A DNA stretch of 64,000 nt from Planctomycetales bacterium ZRK34 (GTDB lineage: Bacteria; Planctomycetota; Phycisphaerae; Phycisphaerales; Zrk34). The DNA is taken from the NCBI GenBank assembly GCA_014873095.1, contig CP050848.1:1612001-1676000 (forward strand), written 5' to 3'. Both the position numbers and the translations under genes were made by a program. This document shows, piece by piece, positions 52,838 to 62,041 of the stretch (position 1 is the first letter of the stretch; every line of letters begins with the position of its first letter). A model generated the notes under the pieces. That model searched no databases. It saw only the letters and a program-made list of their open reading frames with translations, and was not told where the DNA came from.

Positions 52838-53166
52838 TTCTTCGGCTGGTGCCAGCGGACTGACTCGCGAATGTAGGTGTGCGACTCGATGGCGTCGGAG
52901 ACTGCATCGAGGAAAGTGTCGATCTGCTCGGGGATGTCGATGATCTCGATGACGATCGGCAGTTCCTCAGCCATGACCAGCACGTGCTGATGATGCATGC
53001 GGCGATGGTGGCCGAACCCGGCCAGGGCCTTGTGGGTCGTCGCGCCGCCGAGGCCCTGGTCGTAGGCCTGTCGCAGCAGCCACTCCATGAGGTTGTGACC
53101 GTCGTGGCGGTCGGACTCCGAGCAGTAGATCGTCAGACGCTCAGCGGGCACTGCGTGATGGGTCAT
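52825..53166 (-). CDS. DUF190-family protein
   Basis: 113 aa. AERLTIYCSESDRHDGHNLMEWLL, GLGGATTHKALAGFGHHRRMHHQHVLVMAEELPIVIEIID are DUF190 signatures. DUF190 genes commonly sit beside crcB, as here (41 bp downstream in the same direction), suggesting a helper role in fluoride export. AAGGA 7 nt before ATG 53166 decides the start. The stop is formed within a repeat. Confidence 0.88.
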   Translation of the reverse strand: MTHHAVPAERLTIYCSESDRHDGHNLMEWLLRQAYDQGLGGATTHKALAGFGHHRRMHHQHVLVMAEELPIVIEIIDIPEQIDTFLDAVSDAIESHTYIRESVRWHQPKKNVQ

Positions 53167-53207
53167 GACCGGATCCTTTACAACAAATGTGCCTACAACC
53201 GCCTCGT

Positions 53208-53588
53208 TCAAAGCCGCCGGGCCAGGGCCATGCCCAACGCCACAGCGATCAACCCGAGCACCAGACTGCCCAGCAGATTCACCGCGGCCGGCCCGTATCG
53301 CCGCTGCTCCAGCAGCAGCAGACTTTCGAGGTTCCAGGTCGAAAAGGTCGTCAGCGCGCCCAACAGGCCCACCATCAGGCCCATGCGCAGCACGGGATTG
53401 GCCGCCCGCTCGACGAGCCAGATGTATCCGAGGCCCGCCGCGAAGCAGCCGATCAGGTTCGCCGCCAGCGTGCCCAGGGGAAACTGCATACTGCTGAATC
53501 GCTGAAACCCGGCCGCCAGCGCCCATCGCAACAGCGCCCCCGCTGCTCCCCCCAGCGCCACCGCCGCGATCATCCACACACGTGTCAT
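53208..53588 (-). CDS. crcB: Fluoride channel CrcB/Fluc
   Basis: 126 aa, four TM helices. GGAAGALLRWALA, FPLGTLAANLIGCFAAG (pore Asn) and GLLGALTTFSTWNLESL (Phe box/Na+ site region) are diagnostic for Fluc. It exports fluoride as a dual-topology dimer. I looked for a crcB-type riboswitch in the 79-bp upstream region and saw none. Confidence 0.94.
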   Translation of the reverse strand: MTRVWMIAAVALGGAAGALLRWALAAGFQRFSSMQFPLGTLAANLIGCFAAGLGYIWLVERAANPVLRMGLMVGLLGALTTFSTWNLESLLLLEQRRYGPAAVNLLGSLVLGLIAVALGMALARRL

Positions 53589-53654
53589 ACCCGACAATTT
53601 AGCACGAAAAGCCAATCACCACCAAAGCACATCGCGAGTTGGGGCCCGGGGCGA

Positions 53655-53660
53655 TATAAT
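53655..53660 (+). promoter_or_regulatory. -10 box of nfeD, leaderless type
   Basis: TATAAT ends 7 nt before ATG 53668, without a Shine-Dalgarno. Confidence 0.55.
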
Positions 53661-53667
53661 TAGTTTC

Positions 53668-55239
53668 ATGAATATCCGGCGGATGGCATTGATGTTGATC
53701 GCGGCCGCGCTGGTGGGGTCTGTCACGTTCGGCCAGAACGAAGATGACGCCCCACCCGCAGCGCCTGTCATGCAAACCGAGTCTGTGGCCGGCGGCGGGG
53801 TCTATATCGTCCCCATCCGCACACAGATCACCGACCTGACCCGCGACTTTTTAGACCGCTGCATCACCGAGGCTGAATCACACGGCGCCGCGTGCATCGT
53901 GCTGGACCTGGACACGCCCGGCGGGCAGGTCTCCAGCGCCATGGACATCTCCCGGCGTCTGAAAAACCTCGATGTCCACACCGTCGCCTGGGTCAACACC
54001 GAAGCCATCAGCGCCGGGGCGCTGATCAGCCTGGCGTGCGATGAAATCATCGTCGCCCCGCGCGGCAAGATCGGCGACTGTGCCGCGATCATGATCGGCC
54101 CCGAAGGCCTGCAATCGCTGGGCAAGACCGAACGCGCCAAACTCGACAGCTACATCTTCGCCGAGTTCCGTGACTCGGCCCGAGCCAATGGCTACCCGCT
54201 GGAGCTCTGCGAGGCGATGGTCACGCTCGGCCCGGCGATCTACCGCATCAAAAACGAAGCGACCAGGGAAACCCGCTACGTCCGCTCGACCGAGCTGCAC
54301 GAATTCAACCTCATCGCGCCGGGTGAAAAGCCCACCGACGAGGTTGGCTCCTCCGACTGGGCCATCGATAAAAAAGTGCTCGAGGCGGACAAGCTGCTGA
54401 CGATGCTCAGCGACGAGGCGATCGAGTACGGCTTCGCCAAAAAACAGATCGCCGATGAAACCGAGCTCGCCGCCCACCTGGACACGACCGTCGACCAGGT
54501 CCACCGCTACGAGGCCAACTGGTCCGAGCAACTGGTGGCTGTTTTAACCTCGCCGATCATCCGCGGGATTCTCACGATCGTCATGCTGATGGGGCTGTAC
54601 TCGGAAATGCAATCGCCGGGGCTGGGCCTGCCGGGCGCGGTGGCGGTGATCGCGGCGGTGATTCTGTTCGGGGCGCCGTTCCTGTCGGGGCTGGCCAGCG
54701 TGACGGAATTGCTGGTGGTCGCGGCGGGGGTGATCCTGCTGGGGGTTGAACTGTTCGTGATCCCGGGGTTCGGCTTCGCGGGGGTGGCGGGCATCGCGCT
54801 GATCATGATCGGGCTGGTGATGACGTTCGTGCAGTACGAGCCGGGCCCGGGCTTCATGCCGACGCTGCCGGGCTCGTGGGACATGCTGCGTGAGGGCGTG
54901 ATCACGATGTTTGTGGCGATGATGGTTTCAGCGGTCGGGCTGTACTTTCTGACCAAGCACTTCGGCCACCTGCCGCTGTTCAGCCGGCTGGTGCTATCCG
55001 ACGGCGTCAGCGCCGGGGCGTCGACCACCGAATCGCCAAGCTCACCGCCGACGGCGTCGGAGCTCGGCGTGCACATCGGCGACAGCGGAAAGGTCACGGC
55101 GATGCTGCGGCCGGTCGGCCGGGCGATGTTCGGCGATCGACTCGTGGACGTGGTGTCCGACGGACAATGGATCGAGCCGGGCAAGACGATCAAGGTCGTC
55201 GCCGTGCAGGGCAACCGCATCGTGGTCGAGGAGGTTTAA
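53668..55239 (+). CDS. NfeD-type membrane serine protease (ClpP-class)
   Basis: 523 aa. Signal peptide (MALMLIAAALVGSVTFGQ), ClpP-like periplasmic protease part (IVLDLDTPGGQVSSAMDISR, NTEAISAGALISLACDEI with catalytic Ser), then four to five TM helices (about 295-435) and a C-terminal OB-fold (DSGKVTAMLRPVGRAMFGDRLVDVV). Cleaves stomatin/flotillin-like partners in other organisms. No flotillin gene is adjacent. Confidence 0.9.
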   Translation: MNIRRMALMLIAAALVGSVTFGQNEDDAPPAAPVMQTESVAGGGVYIVPIRTQITDLTRDFLDRCITEAESHGAACIVLDLDTPGGQVSSAMDISRRLKNLDVHTVAWVNTEAISAGALISLACDEIIVAPRGKIGDCAAIMIGPEGLQSLGKTERAKLDSYIFAEFRDSARANGYPLELCEAMVTLGPAIYRIKNEATRETRYVRSTELHEFNLIAPGEKPTDEVGSSDWAIDKKVLEADKLLTMLSDEAIEYGFAKKQIADETELAAHLDTTVDQVHRYEANWSEQLVAVLTSPIIRGILTIVMLMGLYSEMQSPGLGLPGAVAVIAAVILFGAPFLSGLASVTELLVVAAGVILLGVELFVIPGFGFAGVAGIALIMIGLVMTFVQYEPGPGFMPTLPGSWDMLREGVITMFVAMMVSAVGLYFLTKHFGHLPLFSRLVLSDGVSAGASTTESPSSPPTASELGVHIGDSGKVTAMLRPVGRAMFGDRLVDVVSDGQWIEPGKTIKVVAVQGNRIVVEEV

Positions 55240-55240
55240 C

Positions 55241-55735
55241 GTGACGACGGAGATGTGGGCAGTCGTTCTGATCGGGTTGACGTTTTTGTTTTTCGTGCTG
55301 GAGGTGTTGATCCCCAGCGGCGGGCTGCTGGGGTTGATGTCCGCGGTCTGCCTGATCAGCGCGAACGTGTGCCTTTTCATGATCAGCACGACCGCGGGCA
55401 TGATCGGCATGGTCGCGTCGCTGATTCTGGTGCCGGTGGCGTTTTTCACGGGGCTGAAGATTTTCCCGCACACGCCGATCGGCAAGATATTAATTCTCGG
55501 TGAGCGACAGAAGGCCGGGGCCGACGGGGTAAAGTATGAAGAACATCGCGATGCCGATCCGCAGTCCCTCGTCGGGGCGCGCGGGCAGGCGGTGTCGGAA
55601 CTGCGGCCGGTCGGCATTTGCACGATCGACGGCCGCCGACTCGAGTGTATCAGCATCAGCGGCGTGATCGACCGGGGAACCAGCATCCAGGTCGATTCCG
55701 TGCAGGGCATGGAAGTGCGTGTCAAAAGCGTGTAA
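55241..55735 (+). CDS. Short NfeD-like membrane protein
   Basis: 164 aa: three to four TM helices (VVLIGLTFLFFVLEVLIPSGG, MSAVCLISANVCLFMIS, GMVASLILVPVAFFTG), then an OB-fold-like C-terminus (LVGARGQAVSELRPVGICTIDGRRLECIS). No protease domain. GTG start 1 nt after the preceding stop, so co-translated. Probably a structural partner of the larger NfeD. Confidence 0.85.
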   Translation: MTTEMWAVVLIGLTFLFFVLEVLIPSGGLLGLMSAVCLISANVCLFMISTTAGMIGMVASLILVPVAFFTGLKIFPHTPIGKILILGERQKAGADGVKYEEHRDADPQSLVGARGQAVSELRPVGICTIDGRRLECISISGVIDRGTSIQVDSVQGMEVRVKSV

Positions 55736-55826
55736 AACCGATAAATAGAAGAATCCGCCGAAATACCCGGGAATAATCCACCACTCTGAACCCGTCCCCC
55801 GCATCTGACCGATACAGATTGAGCCC

Positions 55827-56846
55827 ATGGATCAGCCGTCTTCCGGACAACTTCTCAGCGTGATCGTCCCCTGCTACAACGAGCAGGAAGTCATTGCCAC
55901 CACGCACAAGCGATTATCGGGCGTGTTGAAGTTGATCGGCATGCGCTACGAGATCATCTATGTCGACGACGGCTCGTCCGACCAGACCGAGTCGATCCTC
56001 CGCAATCTTCAGAAGAATGATCCGACGCACGTGCGGTTGATTCTTTTCGCGCGGAATTTCGGACACCAGATGGCTGTCAGCGCCGGCATCGATCATGCCG
56101 CCGGCGATGCGGTCGTGCTCATCGACGCCGATCTGCAGGACCCGCCCGAGGTCATCGAACACATGCTCGCCCGCTGGCGCGAAGGCTATCAGGTCGCCTA
56201 CGGCCAGCGCACCGATCGCCAGGGTGAATCCATCTTCAAGCTGTGGACGGCGAAGCTGTTCTACCGCATGCTCAACACGATGTCGGAAATTCCGATGCCG
56301 CTGGACACCGGCGACTTCCGCCTGATGGACCGCTCCGTCGTCGATGCCTTAAAGGCGATGCCCGAGCGCGACCGCTACATCCGCGGCATGGTCACCTGGA
56401 CCGGGTTCAAACAGATCGCCGTGCCGTACAAGCGCGCCGCCCGCGCCGCCGGTGAAAGTAAATATCCGCTGCGGAAGATGATCCGCTTCGCGGTGGTCGG
56501 CATGCTGTCGTTCTCCCGCGCGCCGCTGCACATGGTCAGCACCCTCGGGTTTGGATGCGCGGCGCTGTCGTTCGTGGCGATCATCTATGCCCTGGCGATG
56601 CGCCTGTTCACCGAGCAGTGGATCAGCGGGTGGACGCTGCTGTTCATCGCGGTCGTGTTCTTCGGCGGGATTCAGCTGATCTGCCTCGGCATCGTCGGCG
56701 AATACGTCGGACGCATCTACGCGGAAGTCAAACGCAGACCCATCTACCTGGTGCGCGAATGCGTCGGGTTCCAACACGCCGCCGGCCGTTCAGATGTTCA
56801 CAGGGGAGTCGTGAAGGAGTCGGTCGATGTCATCGCCGAAAGATGA
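55827..56846 (+). CDS. Glycosyltransferase family 2, DPMS/GtrB-like
   Basis: 339 aa. LSVIVPCYNEQEVI, IIYVDDGSSDQTESIL (DD motif), LIDADLQDPPEVIEHML (D-x-D type) and DTGDFRLMDRSVVDALKAMPERDRYIRGMV are typical of polyprenyl-phosphate sugar transferases. Two C-terminal TM helices (LGFGCAALSFVAIIYALAM and LLFIAVVFFGGIQLICLGIVGEYVGR) anchor it. It likely charges undecaprenyl-phosphate with a sugar. First gene of a tightly packed glycan operon. Confidence 0.92.
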   Translation: MDQPSSGQLLSVIVPCYNEQEVIATTHKRLSGVLKLIGMRYEIIYVDDGSSDQTESILRNLQKNDPTHVRLILFARNFGHQMAVSAGIDHAAGDAVVLIDADLQDPPEVIEHMLARWREGYQVAYGQRTDRQGESIFKLWTAKLFYRMLNTMSEIPMPLDTGDFRLMDRSVVDALKAMPERDRYIRGMVTWTGFKQIAVPYKRAARAAGESKYPLRKMIRFAVVGMLSFSRAPLHMVSTLGFGCAALSFVAIIYALAMRLFTEQWISGWTLLFIAVVFFGGIQLICLGIVGEYVGRIYAEVKRRPIYLVRECVGFQHAAGRSDVHRGVVKESVDVIAER

Positions 56847-57885
56847 AACGCCTTCCAAACGCGGGGGGCTGTTGCGCCTGGCGATCGGTCTGCCCATCGC
56901 GGCGGTGTTCGCCTGGCTGGCGTTCGGTCGCATCGACTGGTCGGCGGCGGGCAGCACGCTCGCCGAGGCGCGGCTCATGCCGCTGATCGCGGCGCTGGCG
57001 CTGCTGGGCGTCGACTTTTCCCTGCGGACGCTGCGCTGGTGGTGGATGCTCCGCACGTTCGACAAAACCCTGCCGGCGAGTGCGTGTTTCGCCCCGTTTT
57101 TCGGGTCATTCGCCGCCAACAACATTCTGCCCATGCGGGCCGGCGACCTGATCCGCATCGTCGGGTTTCGCCACCACATCGGCGCCCCCGCCATGCGCAT
57201 CCTCGGCACGATGGTCATCGAGCGGCTGCTGGACCTTTTCATGCTGCTGGCGATCTTCTTCGTCGGGCTGCACTCGCTGGCCGACGGCGCGATCAATCCG
57301 AAGTTCATCACCGGGGCCAAAGTCATCGCCGGCATTGCGCTGGGGCTGCTCGTGTTTCTCATCGCCGCGGAGCGGTTGATCCTTCGCGGCGTGCGCAAGC
57401 TCGAAGCTTCCGACTTCGCCCAGCAGCGCGGCTGGCTGATGCGCGGGCTCAAGTGGTTCGACCAGGCCTTGTCCACCGTCGGTATCTTCCGCTCGCCGAC
57501 CATGGTGTTGGCGCTGTGCGGATTCTCGATCGCGGCGTGGCTTTGCGAAGGCGCGGTGTTTTACTGCGTCGCCGGATCGCTGGGCATTGATGTGCCGCCG
57601 ATCGGGGCGTGGTTCGCCATGAGCACAGGCACGCTCGCCACGCTGCTGCCCTCCTCGCCCGGGTACGTCGGCACCTTCGACTACTTCGCCATGCGGGGCA
57701 TCATCGCCTACGGCGCCGCCGAAGACCCCGCCGCCGCCTTCACCCTCCTGGCCCACCTGATGATGTGGCTGCCGGTCACCATCGTCGGCGGATTGTTCCT
57801 GCTGGCGCCGCGCGGCCGCCGCGCCCTGCACGACGCACAAACCCTCGAAGCCTCACAACTCGATTCCGAAACTTCGACATCATGA
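56827..57885 (+). CDS. Lysylphosphatidylglycerol synthase TM-region (UPF0104/AglD-like) protein
   Basis: 352 aa, six to eight TM helices. LRTLRWWWMLRTFDK, FGSFAANNILPMRAGDLIRIVGF (hallmark N-x-x-L-P-x-R-x-G-D), TMVIERLLDLFMLLAIFF and LLPSSPGYVGTFDYFAMRGI. These proteins accompany polyprenyl-sugar glycosyltransferases. It overlaps the preceding gene by 20 nt. Confidence 0.88.
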   Translation: MSSPKDETPSKRGGLLRLAIGLPIAAVFAWLAFGRIDWSAAGSTLAEARLMPLIAALALLGVDFSLRTLRWWWMLRTFDKTLPASACFAPFFGSFAANNILPMRAGDLIRIVGFRHHIGAPAMRILGTMVIERLLDLFMLLAIFFVGLHSLADGAINPKFITGAKVIAGIALGLLVFLIAAERLILRGVRKLEASDFAQQRGWLMRGLKWFDQALSTVGIFRSPTMVLALCGFSIAAWLCEGAVFYCVAGSLGIDVPPIGAWFAMSTGTLATLLPSSPGYVGTFDYFAMRGIIAYGAAEDPAAAFTLLAHLMMWLPVTIVGGLFLLAPRGRRALHDAQTLEASQLDSETSTS

Positions 57886-59216
57886 CCCAGAAAGCTGATC
57901 CCAACACCAAACCCCGCACGCTCATCGTCGGCGGTGGATTCACCGGCCTCGCCGCCGCTTACGAGCTCGCCCGCGCCGGCCTGCCTGTAACAGTCCTCGA
58001 AGCCGACCCCGATGTCGGCGGACTCGCCGGCAGCTTCGATGTCGACGGCGTATCCCTCGAACGCTTCTACCACCACTGGTTCACCAACGACCGCCACGTG
58101 ATGGACCTCATCGAAGAGCTCGGCCAACAGGACCGCATCCTCCTCCGCCCCACGCGCACGGGCATGTACTACGCCAACAACTTCTACCGCCTGTCGACCC
58201 CCAAAGACCTGCTCACGTTCAAACCGCTGGGTTTTATCGACCGCGTGCGCCTCGGGTATCTCGCCCTCAAGGCCCGGCGCGTCAAGGACTGGATGGCGCT
58301 CGAAGACATCACCGCCAGGCAGTGGTTGATCGACATGGCCGGGGAGAACGTCTACCGCGTCGTGTGGGAACCGCTGATGGCCGGGAAGTTCGGGCCGTTC
58401 GCCGACAAGATTTCCGCGGTGTGGATGTGGAACAAGCTGAAGCTGCGCGGCGGCAGTCGCGGCAAGGGCGCCGCCGAGATGCTCGCTTACTACCGCGGCG
58501 GTTTCGCCTCGCTGGCCCAGTCGCTGGCCGACGAGATCGTCAAACACGGCGGCGAGATTCTCACGAATCATCCCGTCAACGAGCTGCACATCACCGACAA
58601 TCGCGTCACCGGCCTCCGCGCCGCCGGCAAGGACTTCGAAGCCGACCGCGTGCTGCTGACCACCCCCCTGCCGATCGCCGCTGATCTGATCCAACCCCAC
58701 GCCGACGCTGCCTACGTCGACAGCCTCCGCCGCATCGAGTACCTGGCCAATGTCTGCCTCGTGCTTGAGCTGGACCGCTCGCTGTCGGAAACCTACTGGC
58801 TGAACGTCAACGACCCGAGCTTTCCGTACGTGGCGGTCATCGAGCACACGAATTTCGAGCCGCCGGAGACTTACCACGGCAAGCGCATCGTCTACCTGTC
58901 GAAATACCTGCCGGCCGACGCGGAGTTGTACCGCATGAGCGACGAGCAGGTGTTCGAGTTTTCCCTGCCGCACATTCAGCGGATGTTTCCCGACTTCGAT
59001 CGTTCGTGGGTGCAGGGCCATCACGTCTGGCGGGCGCGCTACTCGCAGCCGATCGTCGGCAAGCACTACAGCAAGTTGATTCCCGCCGAGCGTATGCCCG
59101 TCGACGGCATGTACCTGGCGACGATGGCGCAGATTTACCCCGAAGACCGCGGCACCAACTACGCCATCCGCGAGGGGCGCGCCGTCGGGAAGCGACTTGT
59201 CGAGTCGGTATCATGA
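57882..59216 (+). CDS. FAD-dependent amine-oxidase-like oxidoreductase
   Basis: 444 aa. N-terminal FAD motif [61 protein letters not shown] and the C-terminal [25 protein letters not shown] (second FAD contact) match protoporphyrinogen-oxidase/amine-oxidase-like proteins often found in glycan clusters. Substrate unknown; UDP-galactopyranose mutase-like activity is possible but not shown. Starts in an ATGA overlap. Confidence 0.88.
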   Translation: MTQKADPNTKPRTLIVGGGFTGLAAAYELARAGLPVTVLEADPDVGGLAGSFDVDGVSLERFYHHWFTNDRHVMDLIEELGQQDRILLRPTRTGMYYANNFYRLSTPKDLLTFKPLGFIDRVRLGYLALKARRVKDWMALEDITARQWLIDMAGENVYRVVWEPLMAGKFGPFADKISAVWMWNKLKLRGGSRGKGAAEMLAYYRGGFASLAQSLADEIVKHGGEILTNHPVNELHITDNRVTGLRAAGKDFEADRVLLTTPLPIAADLIQPHADAAYVDSLRRIEYLANVCLVLELDRSLSETYWLNVNDPSFPYVAVIEHTNFEPPETYHGKRIVYLSKYLPADAELYRMSDEQVFEFSLPHIQRMFPDFDRSWVQGHHVWRARYSQPIVGKHYSKLIPAERMPVDGMYLATMAQIYPEDRGTNYAIREGRAVGKRLVESVS

Positions 59217-60157
59217 GCGACATGGATTGGTCAACACTGAACGTCACCGTCACCGGCGGGGCTGGGTTTCTCGGCCGCGTCGTGTGTGAGAAGCTACGCC
59301 AGCGCGGGTGTGCGAACATTAGCGTGCCGCGCCGGGCTGAGTATGACCTGACGCAGGGGGCGGACGTCGTGCGCATGTATGACGACTTCGCCCCCGACGT
59401 CGTGATTCACCTGGCGGCGGAGGTCGGCGGCATCGGCGCCAACCGCGATCACCCCGGGCGATTCTTTTTCGCCAACATGGCCATGGGCCTTCACCTGATC
59501 GAACACGGCCGCCGGCGCGGGCTCACCAAGTTCGTGCAGACCGGCACCGTCTGCGCCTACCCGAAACACACGCCCGTGCCTTTCCGCGAAGAAGAACTCT
59601 GGAACGGCTACCCCGAAGAAACCAACGCCCCGTACGGCGTGGCAAAAAAGTCGCTGTTCGTCATGCTCGACGGGTATCATCGCGAATATGACTTTCCGGG
59701 CGTCGTCGTCGTGCCGGTCAATCTCTACGGCCCGCATGACAACTTCGACCTGCATACCAGCCATGTGATTCCCGCGTTGATCCGCAAGTGCCTCGAAGCC
59801 AAGCAGCGCGGCGACAAGTCGATCACCTGCTGGGGCACCGGCAGCGCCAGCCGCGAGTTTTTATACGTCGACGACGCTGCCGAGGGCATCATCACCGCTG
59901 CTGAAAAAATGGCCGACCCGACACCGCTGAACCTCGGCACCGGCCGCGAGATCACGATCAAAGACCTCGTCGAGCTGATCGCTCGGCTCTGTGAATTCGA
60001 CGGCGAAATCGTGTGGGACTCGACCAAACCCGACGGTCAGCCCCGGCGCTGCCTGGACACCTCGCGCGCCGAGAAGCTGCTGGGGTGGCGGGCGCAGGTG
60101 GGATTCGAAGAGGGGTTGCGCCAAACGATCCAGTGGTATCGAAACAACCCCGTTTAG
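59213..60157 (+). CDS. NAD-dependent epimerase/dehydratase, GDP-L-fucose synthase-like
   Basis: 314 aa [21 protein letters not shown] (NAD), [72 protein letters not shown] (Ser/Thr...YxxxK, and the fucose synthase-type P-E-x-T-N), then [21 protein letters not shown]. Probably makes a deoxysugar nucleotide for the glycan. Starts ATGA; its stop codon lies inside the GTTTAG end of an inverted repeat. Confidence 0.92.
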   Translation: MSDMDWSTLNVTVTGGAGFLGRVVCEKLRQRGCANISVPRRAEYDLTQGADVVRMYDDFAPDVVIHLAAEVGGIGANRDHPGRFFFANMAMGLHLIEHGRRRGLTKFVQTGTVCAYPKHTPVPFREEELWNGYPEETNAPYGVAKKSLFVMLDGYHREYDFPGVVVVPVNLYGPHDNFDLHTSHVIPALIRKCLEAKQRGDKSITCWGTGSASREFLYVDDAAEGIITAAEKMADPTPLNLGTGREITIKDLVELIARLCEFDGEIVWDSTKPDGQPRRCLDTSRAEKLLGWRAQVGFEEGLRQTIQWYRNNPV

Positions 60158-60220
60158 CCGGCGGGCTTGTCCGCCGTTTTGAACGACGCATGAAGCGGCG
60201 GGCAAGCCCGCCGGCTAAAC
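60152..60220. repeat. Inverted repeat with GTTTAGCC ends between two genes
   Basis: Arms 60152-60176 and 60196-60220 (25 bp, one G-T mismatch), GTTTAGCCGGCGGGCTTG on the left. The left end gives the TAG stop of the epimerase gene and the right end abuts the ATG of the next gene at 60221. Confidence 0.85.
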
Positions 60221-61405
60221 ATGAAGATTCTCTTCGTCAATCAGTTTTACTGGCCCGACGTCGCGGCGACGGCGCAGCTCATGGTCGACCTCTGCGAAGA
60301 CCTGGCCCACCAGGGACACGACATCACCGTGCTGTGCAGCCGCGGGCAGTATGACGACGGCACGGGCGCGCCCACACCCAAACGCGAGACACACAACGGT
60401 GTGAACATCCGCCGCCTGTCCGCGGCCGGTTTCGGCAAGCGGTCGACACTGGGGCGCGTGATCGACTACGCGTCATTCCACCTGCTCTGCGGCGGATACC
60501 TGCTGCGCCACACCCGCAAGTTCGACATCATCGTCACGCTGACCACGCCCCCGCTGATCGGGTTGTACGCCACGTGGTTCAAGGGCAAGTCAAAACACGT
60601 GTGCTGGGCGATGGACCTGCACCCGGATATCGAATTCGAGATGGGCCTGTGGTCGCGGCGCAATCCGGTGTGGCGGATATTCGACTGGCTCAACGGTCTG
60701 CACTTTCGACGAGCCGATGCAGTCGTCGCGCTGGGCGGGCGAATGATGGTTCGCCTGGTCAACAAGCATGTTCAGCAACTGCGTATCGAAGTGATCACGC
60801 CATGGAGCCCGGGCGACGATGTGCAGGCGATGGAGCGTTCACCGTGGCGCGACACGCAGCCGTGGGCGGACAAGTTCGTCGTGATGTACTCCGGCAATGC
60901 GGGACTGATTCACACGTTCGATGCGGTCACGGCGGCGATGCGCGAGTTGCGTGATGATGACCGCTTCGCGTTCGTGTTCATCGGCGGGGGCAAGCGGCTT
61001 GCGGAGATCGACGACGCGTTGGCGGTGAAGATGCCGTATCAGCCGCGTGAAATGCTCGGCGAGTCGCTGGCCGCGGCGGATGTTCACCTGGTGACGCTGC
61101 GAGACGGCATGAGCGGGACCGCCGTGCCGTGCAAGTTGTACGGCATCATGGCGGCCGCCCGCCCGACGATCTACCTCGGCCCGGCGGATTCAGACACCGC
61201 CATCGACATCAACCAATCTGACGCCGGCCTCACCCTCGCCACGGATGATGCGGCCGGTCTTGTCGCAGCCCTGCGCAAGCTGGCCGATGACGAGGCCGAA
61301 CGAAAGCGCCTCGCCGCCAACGCCCGCACCGCCTTCGAACAGCACCACAGCCGCGCTGCCTGCTGCCGCCGATGGATCGACCTGTTGGAAAGCCTCGGCC
61401 GGTAG
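60221..61405 (+). CDS. Glycosyltransferase family 4 (WbuB/WcaI-like)
   Basis: 394 aa. KILFVNQFYWPDVAATAQLMVDLCEDL is the typical start. SKHVCWAMDLHPDIEFEMG, ADAVVALGGRMMVRL, MYSGNAGLIHTFDAVTAAMREL and FVFIGGGKRLAEIDDAL (donor domain) follow. It adds a sugar to a nascent polysaccharide. There is no room for a Shine-Dalgarno apart from the repeat itself. Confidence 0.92.
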   Translation: MKILFVNQFYWPDVAATAQLMVDLCEDLAHQGHDITVLCSRGQYDDGTGAPTPKRETHNGVNIRRLSAAGFGKRSTLGRVIDYASFHLLCGGYLLRHTRKFDIIVTLTTPPLIGLYATWFKGKSKHVCWAMDLHPDIEFEMGLWSRRNPVWRIFDWLNGLHFRRADAVVALGGRMMVRLVNKHVQQLRIEVITPWSPGDDVQAMERSPWRDTQPWADKFVVMYSGNAGLIHTFDAVTAAMRELRDDDRFAFVFIGGGKRLAEIDDALAVKMPYQPREMLGESLAAADVHLVTLRDGMSGTAVPCKLYGIMAAARPTIYLGPADSDTAIDINQSDAGLTLATDDAAGLVAALRKLADDEAERKRLAANARTAFEQHHSRAACCRRWIDLLESLGR

Positions 61406-61420
61406 CTTATCCTGTTCGGC

Positions 61421-61945
61421 ATGAACTGGCCGAACATCTGGGCGCCGTGGCGCATGGACTACATCAAGGGACTCGACGACGACGCGCCCGCGCCGGCGTG
61501 TTTCCTCTGCGACGCCTGGGCGCGACCCGAGGCCGATGCCGAAACGCTTGTGGTCCATCGCACCGCCACCGGCATGATCATCATGAACCGGTATCCCTAC
61601 ACCAACGGCCACGTCATGGTCGCCCTCGGCGAACACCTGGCCGACCTGCCGGACATGACCGCCGAGCAGCGCGTCGAGCTGATGGAGCTGACCAACCTCG
61701 CCGAGCGGATGATTCACACGGCGATGAACCCGCAAGGCATCAACATCGGCATCAACGTCGGCCGCTGCGCCGGGGCGGGCCTGCCGGGCCATCTGCATGT
61801 TCACCTGGTCCCGCGCTGGGGCGGCGACACCAACTTCATGCAGGTCGTCGGCGGCGTGCGTGTTCAACCGCAGGCGATCGAAGTGGTGTATCGCGAATTC
61901 GTCGATGTGATCAAAACGCTGAATCCCACAGGCGGGGAGAATTAA
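61421..61945 (+). CDS. HIT-family nucleotide hydrolase/transferase
   Basis: 174 aa. CFLCDAWARPEADAETLVVHR, MIIMNRYPYTNGHVMVAL and LPGHLHVHLVPRWGGDTNF with the HxHxH active site. Similar to Ap4A phosphorylase-like HIT proteins. Lies 15 bp after the glycosyltransferase gene; its stop TAA is inside a 26-bp palindrome. Confidence 0.92.
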   Translation: MNWPNIWAPWRMDYIKGLDDDAPAPACFLCDAWARPEADAETLVVHRTATGMIIMNRYPYTNGHVMVALGEHLADLPDMTAEQRVELMELTNLAERMIHTAMNPQGINIGINVGRCAGAGLPGHLHVHLVPRWGGDTNFMQVVGGVRVQPQAIEVVYREFVDVIKTLNPTGGEN

Positions 61946-61956
61946 TTCTCCCCGCC
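61931..61956. repeat. Perfect 26-bp palindrome spanning the HIT stop codon
   Basis: GGCGGGGAGAATT followed by its exact complement. The centre holds the TAA stop (61943-61945). No T-run follows, so intrinsic termination is doubtful. Confidence 0.7.
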
Positions 61957-61969
61957 GTGATCGCGCAAA

Positions 61970-61999
61970 TAAAAAACGGCGACCGGTGAGGGCCGCCGT
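61970..61999 (-). terminator. Intrinsic terminator of the PilZ gene
   Basis: ACGGCG (61976-61981) pairs with CGCCGT (61994-61999). On the minus strand UUUUUUAUUU follows. Confidence 0.75.
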
Positions 62000-62041
62000 C
62001 GGATCATCTTTCGTGCCCTCTCGCAGGCACGGGCAGCGTTT

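Noticed and set aside
53589..53667. Possible fluoride riboswitch before crcB
   Set aside because: The 79-bp region lacks the conserved pseudoknot core expected for the crcB motif.
61931..61956. Palindrome at the HIT stop as intrinsic terminator
   Set aside because: The stem is strong but lacks a following T-run and includes the stop codon, so it was listed as a palindrome only.
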